Assembly: GCF_002858925.1 (NCBI RefSeq)
Contig: NZ_PJRS01000006.1
Coordinates: 1-64,000 of the forward strand
Direction: 5' to 3'
From: Caulobacter zeae
Lineage (GTDB): Bacteria > Pseudomonadota > Alphaproteobacteria > Caulobacterales > Caulobacteraceae
Length of the DNA stretch: 64,000 nucleotides
A program made the translations under genes and the position numbers. Position 1 is the first letter of the stretch. Each line of letters begins with the position of its first letter. The notes under the pieces are model-generated. The model did not search any database, was not told where the DNA came from, and was given only the letters and a program-made list of their open reading frames with translations. Below, piece by piece: positions 25,213-37,627 of the stretch.

Positions 25213-27176
25213 CGCGGTCTCTGGGCGCGCAGCCTTTCGAGGCGCGCGGCGACTGGAGGTGAAGCAAGCAGGGCCGAGCTTGGCTGAGGAAGCCGGCGGC
25301 GCCAGTTGGGGTGGGCCTCGACGACGCCTGGGAGGTTGGGCGCCTCGTCCAGGCCCGCCAGGTCCTCGATCGGGATCAGGACGAGCTCGCACGTGGTCTC
25401 GGCGACCAGCTGCAGAGCCAGATCCACGGCGACGTCGGCGGCTTGGGGGACGTCGGCTGCGGGCGGCGGAGCGCGCGTCAGACCCGCATGATCAGCCGTC
25501 CGCCAGAAGGCCTCACGTTCGGCGGCGCGCGCGAGGGTCTCGGCGTCACGATCGCCAGGCGCGCCCAGGCGACGGCGCCAGTCGATATCGCGGCCGCGCC
25601 ACCAGCCGGCGACCGGCGCCAGGTCGTGGGTGCTGGTCATCGCCACGGCCCGGCTGTCCCATTCGCCAGGCGGCCTGAACGCGCCCTCCGCATCTCGTTC
25701 GAAAGGCAGCACCCGCATGCCCAGGAGGCCGTGTTCGGCCAGGCGCTTGCGAAAACCGGGGGGCACCACGCCAAGGTCCTCCCCGATCACCACCGCGCCG
25801 GCCCGGTGCGACTCCAGGGTGATCAGGCTAAGGAGGTCCTGAATGGGGTATCGCAGATAGGCGCCCTGGTCGGCGCTGGCGCCATCGGGCACGACCCAGA
25901 GCCGGCCCAGACCCAAGGCGTGGTCGATGCGTACCCCGCCCGCATGGGCAAGGGTCGCACGCAGGGTGGTCAAGAACGGCCCATAGCCGCTTTCGACGAG
26001 GGCGTCGGGCGCAAAGCTGGTGATGCCCCAGGCTTGGCCCGCGGCCTGGAATGCGTCTGGCGGCGCGCCGAGCGTCAAGCCCATCATCAAGTCCTGCGGG
26101 CGGCTCCAGGCGTGCGCGCCGCCAGGATCGAGCCCCACCGCGAGATCGGCGATCAAACCCAGCCCAACACCGGCCGCTTTGGCGGCGGCCTGACTCTGGG
26201 CCAGGCCAAGATCGGCCAGCCACTGGGCGAACAGGAAAAATCCGACCCGATCGCCAAGACCCAGGGCGTCGGCCTCGTGCTCGGCGGTCTTGGGCGTGCG
26301 GAACGGCGCGGGCCAGGCTCGCCAGTTTCCTGCCCCCAGGGTGGGCGCAAACCGCTCGTCCAGCGCCTCGAACAAGGCGTGCCGCCGCAAGGCCTGGCCG
26401 CCCGCGGCGATGAATTCGTCCAGGCGCGCGTCGCCGGCGAACACATGATAGGCCGCGTTGAGCCGCGCAAGCTTGGCGGCCGCGCTGGCGCTCCAGTCGA
26501 TCAGGGGCCCGCCGGCGGCAGCGGGGGGCGGGGCGCCGATGCTGCTGGGATCGCCAAACAGGATGTTAAGGTGATCGCGGCTGGAGGGCGAATAGGGACT
26601 GCAGCGCTCGGGCGCGGCCGGAAAGAGCGCATTGGTCGGGCTGATCGCCAGGGCGTCGGCGCCGGCCGCGCCAGCGGCCTTGGCGAACGCCGCCAGAGAT
26701 GAAAAGTCCCCAAAAGCGCCGCTGTCGCGCAAGCCGTAGAGCTGGACGCCAAGGCCCCAGGCGGGACGGCCCAAAAGGTCGTACGGCGTCAGGCATCGCG
26801 GGGGACAGACCGCCAGGGACAGGCGCTGCTCGTCCAGATCCAGCCAATGGTAGCCGGGCGTCTCGATCGTGACGCTGATCTGGCCGTCGCTCGCCGCAAG
26901 ATCAAGGGTTTGACCGTCTTCGAGCGTGAGGCGCGCATGGCCCGATGCGCTGGCGAGGCGCAAGGACGCGCCGGCCTGCACGATCATGAGGTCGCCGCGG
27001 CCGCGGCGGCCAAGCTGGGCCAGGGCCTCTTGCGGCGCCTTGGGGTCATGGCCCAGGGCAGCGAGCACCGCCGCGATCGTCTCGCGCCCCACCTGGCGCT
27101 CGACCCCGTTGAAATCGGTCCAGTCGACCAGAACGCCGACAGCCTGCGCCAGCTCCAGCAACGGCTCGCGGCTCAT
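25209..27176 (-). CDS. malQ: 4-alpha-glucanotransferase (amylomaltase)
   Basis: A 655-residue GH77 enzyme that moves glucan segments between maltooligosaccharides. Conserved parts are RPAWGLGVQLYGLRDSGAFG, SPTNALFPAAPERCSPYSPS, the nucleophile region GGVRIDHALGLGRLW, the acid region AVVIGEDLGVVPPGFRKRL and the third acidic residue in MTSTHDLAPVAGWW. Within this cluster it would remodel the short glucans left by GlgX and TreY/TreZ. Both ends overlap neighbours by 4 bases (ATGA), so it is translationally coupled to treZ before it and treY after it. Confidence 0.94.
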   Translation of the reverse strand: MSREPLLELAQAVGVLVDWTDFNGVERQVGRETIAAVLAALGHDPKAPQEALAQLGRRGRGDLMIVQAGASLRLASASGHARLTLEDGQTLDLAASDGQISVTIETPGYHWLDLDEQRLSLAVCPPRCLTPYDLLGRPAWGLGVQLYGLRDSGAFGDFSSLAAFAKAAGAAGADALAISPTNALFPAAPERCSPYSPSSRDHLNILFGDPSSIGAPPPAAAGGPLIDWSASAAAKLARLNAAYHVFAGDARLDEFIAAGGQALRRHALFEALDERFAPTLGAGNWRAWPAPFRTPKTAEHEADALGLGDRVGFFLFAQWLADLGLAQSQAAAKAAGVGLGLIADLAVGLDPGGAHAWSRPQDLMMGLTLGAPPDAFQAAGQAWGITSFAPDALVESGYGPFLTTLRATLAHAGGVRIDHALGLGRLWVVPDGASADQGAYLRYPIQDLLSLITLESHRAGAVVIGEDLGVVPPGFRKRLAEHGLLGMRVLPFERDAEGAFRPPGEWDSRAVAMTSTHDLAPVAGWWRGRDIDWRRRLGAPGDRDAETLARAAEREAFWRTADHAGLTRAPPPAADVPQAADVAVDLALQLVAETTCELVLIPIEDLAGLDEAPNLPGVVEAHPNWRRRLPQPSSALLASPPVAARLERLRAQRPR

Positions 27177-28902
27177 GGCGCGGCCTCTAGCCAGGCGACG
27201 AAGCTGGCGGGCGCCAGCAGGCCGCCGCTCGGGGCGGCGCCGACCACGGCCAGCGGCGGGCCTTCCGGCGATGCTGGGAGCACCGCCGGCTCGTCGCCGA
27301 GATTGACGGCCAGGGTGAAGGTCTTGGTCTCAAGCCGCCAGCTGGCCTGGACGGCCTTGGCGCCGATCGCCTCGGCGCCAAGGCTCATAGCCGTCTCGAT
27401 GTGGGGGGCAAGATGCTCGCGCCGCAAGCGCAGGAGGTGGCTGGTAAGAGCGCGCCAAGCAGCCGCGTTGGCGCCAGGCTGGGGCCTTGAGGCCTCAAAG
27501 GTTTCCTTGGCGTTGGGATCTGGGATGGCAGCGCGGGCCTGCGGATCGGCGAAGGCTGGGAACTTGGCGAACTCGCGTCGACGACCCTCGCGCACGGCGT
27601 CGGCTAGGGCGTCGTGAAAGTCAGTGAAGAACAGGAAGGGGCTGGCCGAGCCGTCCTCTTCGCCCATGAACAGCATCGGGATCTGCGGGCAAAGCAGCAG
27701 CAGGCCCATGGCCGCCTGCAGGCGCTCTGGCGAGACCAGCCGCGTCAGTCGCTCGCCCAGGGCGCGGTTGCCGACCTGGTCGTGGTTCTGCAGGAAATTG
27801 ACGAAGGCGGTTGGCGGGAGGCACCCGCTGGAAAGGCCGCGCGGTCGGCCGTCATGATTGGGGGAGGGCTGGCCTTGATAGATGAAGCCTTCGGCGAGAC
27901 AGCGCGCCAGGCGTTCGGCCGGGCGATCGGCGAAGTCCTGATAGTAGCTGCTGGTCTCGTCGGTGAGCAGGACGTGGACGACGTTGTGGAAGTCGTCATT
28001 CCATTGGGCGTCGAAGCCGGCCGTCAGCCGCGCGGCGTCGTTGGCTTCGTTCTCGAGCACCAGATGGATCGGTCGCTCGACGATGCGCGAGCGGATCTCG
28101 GCCGCCATGGCGTCGAGAAAGGCGTTGTCGCCGATGGCGTGGACCGCGTCGAACCTCAGGCCGTCGAGCTTGTAAGTCTCGAGCCAATAGAGCGCATTGT
28201 CGATGAAGTAGCGCGCCACCGCGGGTGTTCCGAAGGCGATGGCGGGACCCCAGGGCGTCTTGCGATCTTGGTCGAAGAAGGCTCCGGCATAGAGCGGCAG
28301 GTAATTCCCGTCCGGGCCGAAGTGGTTGTAGACCACATCCAGCAGCACCATCATTCCAAGGCCGTGGGCGGTGTCGACCAGGGCCTTGAGCTGTTCCGGA
28401 GACCCATAGGCTGGCGCCAGGGCGTAAGGCAGGACGCCGTCATAGCCCCAGTTGCGTGCTCCGGAGAACGCGTTGACCGGCATCAGCTGCAGGGCCGTCA
28501 CGCCCAGCCGCGCCAGATCCGGCAGACGGTCGGCCAGCCCTTCGAAGCCGCCCATGACCCCGCAATGGACCTCATAGAGCACCGCATCGGACCACGGACG
28601 ACCTGGCCAGTCGGCGTGGCGCCACTGATAGGCGCCATGATCCACCAGAAGGCTCCAGCCATGGACGTCGCTGTCGAGGGCCTGGCCCGCAGGGTCGGGA
28701 ACCGCGAGCGCTTCATCGAGGCGAAAGCGGTAGCGAGACCCCGGCGAGGCTTTGGTCTCGAGGCCAAACCATCCCTCGCCGAGCGCGTCCATCGCCTGCG
28801 CCGGCGCTCCGTCCAGCTCGAGGCCGACGCTTTCTCGGCCAGGCGCCCAAAGGGAAAACCGCGCCCGGCCCGGCGCCGTCCAGGTTGGACCGGCCCGCGC
28901 GA

Positions 28903-28906
<4 letters not shown>
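27173..28906 (-). CDS. treZ: Maltooligosyltrehalose trehalohydrolase TreZ
   Basis: A 577-residue GH13 enzyme that cleaves trehalose from the end made by TreY. It has the N-terminal CBM48-like beta domain (RARFSLWAPGRESVGLEL), then the catalytic barrel with VLLDVVYNHFGPDGNYL, nucleophile region LDGLRFDAVHAIGD (near residue 250), acid region HLVLENEANDA (near 285), and NFLQNHDQVGNRALGERL. The length is usual for TreZ. It overlaps glgX and malQ by 4 bases at its two ends. Confidence 0.95.
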
Positions 28907-31001
<2,095 letters not shown>

Positions 31002-31005
<4 letters not shown>

Positions 31006-33146
31006 GCGCTAGGTCCTTCGTAACGGAGATAGACAGCCGCCAGCGGCGGCAGGGTCAGGTCCAAGGCCGGGCCATCGGGATGGGGAAGAGCGCTGGCCGC
31101 GCCTTGGTTGCCAAGGTCGCCGCCGCCGTAGACGGCCGCATCGGTGTTGAGGATCTCGGCCCAGCGACCTGCCAGCGGAACGCGCACGTGCCGCCTCATC
31201 TGCGGCTCGGGCGTCATGTTGACGGCCACGATCACGGGCGCCCCGCCATGGAAGGAGCGGCGCTCGAAGACGAAGACGCCGTCGCGATCATGGTTCTCGG
31301 CGATCCAGCCAAACCCGCGCGCGTCGGCGTCGGTGTGGTGCAGAGCGCCTTCCTGGCGATAAACACGATTGAGATCGCCGACCAGGCGCTGCAGCCCGGC
31401 GTGCTCACGCGTTTCGAGCAGGCCCCAATCGAGCTCGCCGTCGTGGTCCCATTCGCGCCACTGGCCGATCTCGCCGCCCATGAACAGCAGCTTCTTGCCA
31501 GGATGGGCCCACATCAGCGCCAGGAGCGCGCGCAGGTTGGCGAACTGGCGCCAGCGGTCGCCGGGCATCTTCGACAGGAGCGAACCCTTGCCGTGGACGA
31601 CCTCGTCGTGGCTGAGCGGCAGGACGAAGCGCTCTGTGAAGGCGTAGGTCAGGCCAAAGGCCAGGTCCCCGCCGTGCCAGCCGCGGTGAACTGGGTCACG
31701 GTGCATGTAGCGCAGGGTGTCGTTCATCCACCCCATGTTCCATTTGTAAGAAAAGCCAAGACCGCCCTGATCGACAGGCGTGGTCACGCCCGGCCAGGCG
31801 GTCGACTCCTCGGCGATGGTGACGGCGCTTGGGAAGTGCTTTGCGACCGCGGCGTTGAGCCGGCGCAGGAAGGCGATGGATTCGAGGTTCTCGCGTCCGC
31901 CATGAATGTTGGGCGTCCATTCGCCGGCCTTGCGGCTGTAGTCGCGGTAGAGCATCGAGGCCACCGCATCGACGCGCAGGCCGTCGATGTGGAAGCGATC
32001 GAGCCAATAGAGGGCCGAGGCCACCAGGAAGCTGGCGACTTCGTCTCGGCCCAGGTTGTAGATCAGGGTGTTCCAATCTGGATGGAAGCCCTCGCGCGGA
32101 TCGGCATGCTCGTAGAGGGCCGTGCCGTCGAAGCGCTCGAGCCCGTGGGGGTCGCTGGGAAAATGGGCCGGGACCCAGTCGAGAATGACGCCCAGACCCG
32201 CCTGATGGCAGCGATCGACGAAGCGTGCGAGCGCCTCGGGCGCGCCATAGCGTGCAGAAGGCGCAAACTGGCCGAGCGGCTGGTAGCCCCAGGAGCCGCC
32301 GAACGGGTGCTCCATGATCGGCATCAACTGAACATGGGTGAAGTCCAGGCCGGTAACGTAGGGGATAAGATGGTCGGCCAGGGCGTCCCAGTCGTGACAG
32401 GCCTCGCCGTCCCAGGGCCGTCGCCAGGACCCGGCGTGGACTTCGTAGATCGACATCGCCGCGCCAGCGTGGTGGCGCTCAGCGCGGCCGGTCATCCAGT
32501 CGTCATCTTGCCAGGCATGGTCGAGCAGGGGCGCGACGATCGAAGCGGTGGCTGGCGGGGTCTCGCTGGCTCTGGCGAACGGGTCGGCCTTACGCCGCAC
32601 GACCCCATCGGCGCCTTCGACATCGAACTTGTAGCGCGCGCCAGCCGAGAGGCGCGGGATGAAAATTTCCCAGACGCCGGCCTCATGACGCAAGCGCATC
32701 GGATGGCGTCGCCCGTCCCAGCTATTGAAGTCGCCAACCAGGCTTACCCGCCGGGCGTTGGGCGCCCAGACGCTGAACGCCACGCCGTCGACGCCTTCAA
32801 GCGCGCGAGGGACGGCGCCGAGCCGGTCGGCCATGCCCATGGCTTCGCCCCGTGCGATCGCGGTAAGGTCGGCCTCTGAAAGCACTGGACCAAAGCCGTA
32901 GACGTCCTCGGTTTCCCAGGCGCCATCCGGCCAGAGCACGCGAAGGGCGTAGCTGGCGGTCTGCTTGACCTCGCCGATGAAGAGGCCCGGCGTCGCCTCC
33001 TGAAGACGGCCAAGGCGCCGGCCGCTTTTGCGCGAGATGACTTCGACACCCGCTGCGCCGGGCTGAAAGGTGCGCACGACACCCCCGTGGCGTCCAAGGT
33101 AGCCGAACGGATCGGACGCCCACGACACCGCACTCTCCGACCCCAC
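31002..33146 (-). CDS. glgB: 1,4-alpha-glucan branching enzyme GlgB
   Basis: A 714-residue GH13 enzyme that introduces alpha-1,6 branches into glycogen. The N1 and CBM48 domains (about residues 10-210, including VAFSVWAPNARRVSLVGDFN) precede the barrel. Catalytic regions are VILDWVPAHFPSDPHGL, nucleophile region HIDGLRVDAVASMLYRDY (near 392), acid region TIAEESTAWPGV (near 445) and LPLSHDEVVHGKGSL. It is the first gene of the five-gene minus-strand operon glgB-glgX-treZ-malQ-treY and is divergent from glgA across a 206-base region that contains an inverted repeat. Confidence 0.96.
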
Positions 33147-33219
33147 CCGCCATCTCCAAATTGCTGCGAGTGCACAACGATCAGGCGATCAATCTGTGCC
33201 GGGAGAGATCAAAAAATAT

Positions 33220-33255
33220 TCCCGGAACCCTTGGTCCCGCCCGTTGTTTCCGGGA
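33220..33255. repeat. Inverted repeat in the glgB-glgA divergent region
   Basis: TCCCGGAA (33220-33227) and its exact complement TTCCGGGA (33248-33255) are separated by 20 bases, midway between the two divergent genes. It overlaps a promoter-like GGAAC on the plus strand. It could be an operator serving both directions. Confidence 0.55.
33224..33248 (+). promoter_or_regulatory. Near-consensus EcfG-type promoter for glgA
   Basis: GGAAC (33224-33228), 16 bases, TGTT (33245-33248): one mismatch to GGAAC-N16-CGTT. It is about 105 bases before the glgA start and sits inside the inverted repeat. Activity under a general stress sigma factor is inferred. Confidence 0.45.
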
Positions 33256-33352
33256 CATCTCATGGAGTAGCGGCGATGGCGTTCGGGGCGTGGCAAGGCT
33301 TATTGTGCAGTTGCGAAGAGGCGCCTCAGGTTCCTGAAACCGGCGCCAGCCG

Positions 33353-35017
33353 ATGAGTGCTCCAAGCATTCTGTCGGTCGCTGCGGAAATCTTTCCGCTG
33401 ATCAAGACTGGCGGGCTGGCCGACGTCGTCGGGGCGCTGCCGCTGGCTCTGGCCCGGGAGGGCGTCAAGGTCGTCACCCTGATCCCCGGCTATCCGGCCG
33501 TGAGAGCCGCGATGGAAACGCCCAGCGTCGTCCATCGCTTCGCCAGCCTCATGGGCGGCCCGGCGCGTTTGCTGCGCGCAAGGGCCGGCGCCCTGGACCT
33601 GCTGGTCATCGACGCGCCCCACCTCTACGACCGGCCTGGCAATCCCTATCTGCAGGCGCCGGGCGTCGAATGGCCTGACAACGGCCTTCGCTTCGCCGCC
33701 CTGGCTAAGGTCGCCGCCGAAATTGGCCTGGGTCTCCTGGCCGACTACCGGCCCGACGTCATCCAGGCCCACGACTGGCATGCCGGCCTGACCCCGGCCT
33801 ATCTTCACTACGCCCAGAAGGAGCGCCGGCTTCGCGCGCCGCCGGTGGTCCTGTCGATCCACAATCTGGCCTTTCAGGGACTGTTCCCAGCAAGCCTGCG
33901 GCCCAAGCTTGGGCTGCCGGCCGAGGCCATGGCCATCGACGGGGTCGAGTACTGGGGCGACATCGGCTTTCTCAAGGCAGGCATCCAGTTCGCCGACCAG
34001 GTCACCACTGTCTCCCCAAGCTATGCGGCGGAAATCACCACCGAGGAGGGCGGCATGGGCCTGGGCGGGCTCTTGAAGGCCCGCGCCAAGTCGCTGATCG
34101 GCATCCTCAATGGGATCGACGCCGAGGTCTGGAATCCCGAGACAGATAGCGACATCAGCGCCCGCTACAGCGCCCAGACGCTCGAACGCCGGGCCATCAA
34201 CAAGCTGGCCCTTCAAGCCAAGTTTGGCCTGCGCCCGGACGCCGAAGCCCCGCTTTTTGGCATCCTCAGCCGCCTGACCGACCAGAAGGGCGTCGACCTG
34301 CTGCTGGGCGCGCTGCCGGTGCTGTTCGCCGAGGGCGCCCAGCTGATCGTCTGCGGCCAGGGCGAGCCGCGATATGAGGCCGCGTTCGCGCAGGCCGCCG
34401 AGCGCTATCCCGGCGCCATGGGTCGGTTCCTGGGCTACAGAGAAGATCTCGCTCACCTCATTCAGGCCGGCGCCGACGCGATCCTGGCGCCGTCGCGTTT
34501 CGAGCCCTGCGGCCTTACTCAGCTTTGCGCCATGCGATATGGCGCCATCCCTGTCGTCTCGCGTACAGGCGGGCTGTCAGACACTATTATCGACGCCAAC
34601 ACGGCCGGCATCGCCCGGTCGGCCGCCACCGGCGTGCAGTTCGCGCCGGCCACCCAGGACATGCTCGAAGACGCCATCCGCCGGACCTGCGCCCTTTATC
34701 GCGATCCGACCAGCTGGCGGCGCGTCCAGCTCAACGCCATGGCGTCCGATAGTTCATGGCGCGTGTCCGCGGCCGAATACGCCGCGCTTTTTGCGCGATT
34801 GGCGGCCCGGCCGGTCCGCGCCCCCGCCAATGATGTAACGACCCCGGGCGTTGCGCCGGTCGCGCCGGCGAGCCCTGGCGAGCCGCGCAGCTTCGCCGCC
34901 TACGACGCGGGAGAGGCCGGCTCCCCCGGTCCAGCGCCCCGGCGCGCCCCATCCCGCCGCATCTCGCCCAGCACCAAGGCGGCGACCCCTGGCCTTCGTC
35001 GGATTGAAGAGCGATGA
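33353..35017 (+). CDS. glgA: Glycogen synthase GlgA (ADP-glucose)
   Basis: A 554-residue GT5 glycosyltransferase that extends glycogen from ADP-glucose. The ADP-glucose site KTGGLADVVGALP is at residues 18-30. Other family motifs are VIQAHDWHAGLTPAYL, VLSIHNLAFQG, ILSRLTDQKGVDLLL and the acid region SRFEPCGLTQLCAMRYGAIP near 380-400. The last ~75 residues are a Pro/Ala-rich tail with no counterpart in standard GlgA (about 480 residues), probably disordered. Its stop overlaps the next small gene by 4 bases. The enzyme that makes its substrate (GlgC) is not in the window. Confidence 0.96.
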   Translation: MSAPSILSVAAEIFPLIKTGGLADVVGALPLALAREGVKVVTLIPGYPAVRAAMETPSVVHRFASLMGGPARLLRARAGALDLLVIDAPHLYDRPGNPYLQAPGVEWPDNGLRFAALAKVAAEIGLGLLADYRPDVIQAHDWHAGLTPAYLHYAQKERRLRAPPVVLSIHNLAFQGLFPASLRPKLGLPAEAMAIDGVEYWGDIGFLKAGIQFADQVTTVSPSYAAEITTEEGGMGLGGLLKARAKSLIGILNGIDAEVWNPETDSDISARYSAQTLERRAINKLALQAKFGLRPDAEAPLFGILSRLTDQKGVDLLLGALPVLFAEGAQLIVCGQGEPRYEAAFAQAAERYPGAMGRFLGYREDLAHLIQAGADAILAPSRFEPCGLTQLCAMRYGAIPVVSRTGGLSDTIIDANTAGIARSAATGVQFAPATQDMLEDAIRRTCALYRDPTSWRRVQLNAMASDSSWRVSAAEYAALFARLAARPVRAPANDVTTPGVAPVAPASPGEPRSFAAYDAGEAGSPGPAPRRAPSRRISPSTKAATPGLRRIEER

Positions 35018-35250
35018 TCGTCGCCGAACTGATCAAGCTGCTGCAGGCGTGCCATCCCCAGGCCGTGGTGCTGATCCCGGCGGATCCGTCCATGGGCCAG
35101 GCGTGCGAAAAGCTAGCCGACGTCGCCAGGATCGACGCCAGCCAATTTCCCGACGGGCCAGCGGCGCAAGGCGGCGTGGTTCGGCTTTCGAGCTTTCCCG
35201 TCGATCTGCTGATCAGCGGCCTGGACCTCGCCGAGCAGGCTGGCGGCTAG
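35014..35250 (+). CDS. Small hypothetical protein coupled to glgA
   Basis: A 78-residue protein whose ATG overlaps the glgA stop (ATGA). It begins MIVAELIKLLQACHPQAVVL, a pattern seen in small proteins of unknown function in which a helix is followed by a strand pair (VVLIPADPSM). There is no signal or membrane segment. Overlap with glgA implies co-translation; a role in glycogen metabolism is only a guess from context. Confidence 0.6.
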   Translation: MIVAELIKLLQACHPQAVVLIPADPSMGQACEKLADVARIDASQFPDGPAAQGGVVRLSSFPVDLLISGLDLAEQAGG

Positions 35251-35279
35251 CGGGCGCGCCTGTGCGGCTCCAGTCCCGG

Positions 35280-36038
35280 TCAGGCGAAATTGATCCACTC
35301 CGGCTCACGTACAAGCGCGTGCTGAGGCAAGCCGGTCATCGACCGAAGCCGCCGAAGGTCCAGAAGGTTGATCGTTCGGGTCCCGCGCTGGATCAGGCCT
35401 GCGCGCTCCATCGCGCCGAACTTTCGGCTGACATGGACGGGGCTGAGGCCCACCAGGTCGCCCACCTGCCCCTGCGTCAGTGGGAGCGGCATGGTTTCTT
35501 GCTCGGTCAACCCAAGCGCGCTCAAGCGGTCGAAAAGCTCGACCAGCATGCCGGCGATGCGAACCGATCCGTCGGTCTGCCCCATCAGGGCCAGGGCCTC
35601 CATCAGTGTAACGCGCTCGCGCTGGGCGCCCAGAAAATGCGCCGCCGCAATGCGCGGGAAGCGCGCCAGCATACCCATCAGGTCGCCGCGCGACACCGGT
35701 CTCACGATGATCGGGGTGATCGCTGTCAGGCACTCGGCCGTCCGCGTCACGCAAAGGCTTGGCGCGCCCAGGACATCTCGCGGCAGGTGAATCTTGACGG
35801 TCTGCTGGCGGCCGGACGCTACGGTGATGGACGACGCCACCCAACCGTCCACGAGTAAGAAGAGGTGGGTCGGCTCGGCTCCGTCGCGCTTGAGCACATG
35901 GTCGCGCGGGAGGTGCTGCGCAGGGCCCAAGACGGCCGCCAGCGCCGCGCGTTCGGCGCTGTTAAGATCGAAGACTTCGTCAAGGTATCCCCTCGGCGCC
36001 CCGGGCGCGCCGGCCTGCGCCGCTGCTTGCTCATCCAT
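35280..36038 (-). CDS. Crp/Fnr-family transcriptional regulator
   Basis: A 252-residue regulator with a cyclic-nucleotide-binding-type beta-roll (about residues 30-130, including HLFLLVDGWVASS) and a C-terminal winged HTH (LTQGQVGDLVGLSPVHVSRKF, near 185-205). It lacks the cysteines of Fnr and an obvious cAMP signature, so its ligand is unknown. It is one of three Crp/Fnr paralogues here (also 57949-58707 and 59035-59769). It is convergent with the glgA unit. A CTAGGTTAT motif upstream (36078-36086) recurs before the other two regulators. Confidence 0.88.
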   Translation of the reverse strand: MDEQAAAQAGAPGAPRGYLDEVFDLNSAERAALAAVLGPAQHLPRDHVLKRDGAEPTHLFLLVDGWVASSITVASGRQQTVKIHLPRDVLGAPSLCVTRTAECLTAITPIIVRPVSRGDLMGMLARFPRIAAAHFLGAQRERVTLMEALALMGQTDGSVRIAGMLVELFDRLSALGLTEQETMPLPLTQGQVGDLVGLSPVHVSRKFGAMERAGLIQRGTRTINLLDLRRLRSMTGLPQHALVREPEWINFA

Positions 36039-36978
36039 GGGTCCCCGATCGCCAAGAACCCAAGCTCGCGCATTATCCTAGGTTATGGTTTGCGACGATC
36101 GAACAGCCAGGCCGCCAGCGATCGGGGGCGCGGGTCTCATCTTTCCAAGGCGGCCGACCAGGCGCCGGAAATTGCCAGAGCGCAAGCAAAGCCTGTCGGG
36201 GGGCCGCCGGCCCAAAGGCGGACGGGCGCCTATCGAGGATGTCCAAGGTGGACGCGGACCGACCGACCCCCCCCAAATCTTGCCGCGGTTGCGCTGTCGG
36301 ACCCGTGGAATCCTGGCGCTCCGATCGCCAAGCGCAGCGAAAAAAGGGCGCTGCGATGCGGTGGCGCCTGACGACCGGGTTGAGCCGCATGTCGCTCTCA
36401 GTTTTGTCGATTTTAGCGTGTGGTTCGGCGCCGCCAAAATTCGAGGTCGGCGGCTGAAACCGATCGCGGCGCTGCGCGATCCTATCAAATGATCATTATC
36501 GTCGCGCGTTCGAGAGCAGGTTTCGGCGTCCTGGTGGGGAGCGACCTGGTTGAGGAATTCGATCAGGTCGACATGGCGAGAGCCTGCGCGACAAGGCTTT
36601 GCGAGGAGGCCCTCGCGCGGGGGTGAAAGCTTCAGCTGGGTTGATGTCAGCCAGGCGTCCGCGCCGCTGGCGATTGGTCGGGGGCCTTAAGGCCGCGGGC
36701 GCACGACCGCGGACATGCAGCGCCTTCTCATCGGCCTCGCTGGCGATCCTGACTTGGCGATCCAGGCCGCTTTGCGTCGGGCAGGGCGTCGCCCAGACTG
36801 CCAGGCGCGGCCCGCGCCCCTTCGACGGCGTGCAAGCGGGACATGCGTATGCACCCTCCGTGGCGGGGGCGGGGGCATGGCGCCACGGAAGGTTGGCCAA
36901 CGGCAGGCCAAGCGCGCGAGCAGGGCGCTTGAGGTGGCCAGGTCTCGACGCTCTTCCCCGTAGGGATCAGCCGTGGCC
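36039..36978. other. 940-base region with little coding evidence
   Basis: Several overlapping open frames exist on both strands here (for example 36085-36492 plus and 36496-36900 minus), but their composition is that expected of GC-rich noncoding DNA and none has a recognisable domain or good ribosome site. Only the 45-codon frame at 36489-36626 looks protein-like. The first ~60 bases should hold the promoter of the minus-strand Crp/Fnr gene. Confidence 0.5.
36489..36626 (+). CDS. Possible 45-residue small protein
   Basis: The frame from ATG 36489 encodes MIIIVARSRAGFGVLVGSDL then VEEFDQVDMARACATRLCEE. The two strands followed by a helix resemble small DUF2188-like proteins such as the one at 60141-60377. 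No ribosome site is obvious. It may be a genuine small gene or chance. Confidence 0.35.
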   Translation: MIIIVARSRAGFGVLVGSDLVEEFDQVDMARACATRLCEEALARG

Positions 36979-37488
36979 TCAGAGATTTACCTTGGCGTTG
37001 TCGCCCATTTGCGGTGCGGCCCCGGTCACCGCCGCCAGCACCATCTTGACCAACGCGACGGTCTTGCCGGGGCTGTCCCAAAGCTCGCCCTGGTCGGGTG
37101 TGAAGGTCATCAGGCGAATGGAGGGGTCGCTGGCGTCCTCCCACCAGGCCTTGTCGAAATCAGACCACAGCGCCGCGATCTTTTCGCGGTCGTTGCTCAA
37201 ACGCGCCGAGCCCGACATCACCACGTACTTGTAATGGCCGTTGTCGGCCCAGGCGCAGGAGACGGCGGGGAAGTGCTCGACCTGGCTATTCTTGCCGCCT
37301 TCGGCGTCGACAAGAAAATAGACGGCGTGCTCGCCACGGCGCACTCGGGCTGAAAGCGGCCGGCTGTGCTGTTGCTCGCCGTCCCAGGTGGTGAACATCG
37401 CGATGTCGATCTTTTCCGCCAGCTCCCAGATCCGGTCGGCGACCTCGTGCGGCGGCTGGGGATTGTCGTCGCTGCGTTCCTTGGTCAT
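36979..37488 (-). CDS. Pyridoxamine 5'-phosphate oxidase family general stress protein
   Basis: A 169-residue split-barrel flavin-binding protein of the general stress protein 26 type. Core motifs are AMFTTWDGEQQHSRPLSARV, AVYFLVDAEGGKNSQVEHFP and YVVMSGSARLSNDREKIAAL. These proteins bind FMN or related cofactors; most have no proven reaction, although they are induced by stress. The start at 37488 follows a GAGGA. A GCAAC-N17-CGTT promoter-like site lies about 35 bases upstream, which fits stress control. Confidence 0.88.
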   Translation of the reverse strand: MTKERSDDNPQPPHEVADRIWELAEKIDIAMFTTWDGEQQHSRPLSARVRRGEHAVYFLVDAEGGKNSQVEHFPAVSCAWADNGHYKYVVMSGSARLSNDREKIAALWSDFDKAWWEDASDPSIRLMTFTPDQGELWDSPGKTVALVKMVLAAVTGAAPQMGDNAKVNL

Positions 37489-37520
37489 CGCGGGTCCTCT
37501 TGATGTGAGCAGAAAGAGCC

Positions 37521-37546
37521 AACGCGCCGGCGCACGGCAATGTTGC
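37521..37546 (-). promoter_or_regulatory. EcfG-like promoter of the stress FMN protein
   Basis: On the minus strand: GCAAC (37546-37542), 17 bases, CGTT (37524-37521). The -10 box is exact and the -35 has one mismatch to GGAAC. It is placed correctly for the gene starting at 37488. Confidence 0.45.
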
Positions 37547-37627
37547 ACGCTTGAGGCGGGGCCCAGGCTGGTCGATCCGCCGATTTCTTCTGCGACGGCA
37601 AAGCTGCAGGAGGGCGGCGAGCAGCCT

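Noticed and set aside
31080..32879. A 599-codon plus-strand frame
   Set aside because: It lies wholly antisense to glgB, whose catalytic motifs are complete.
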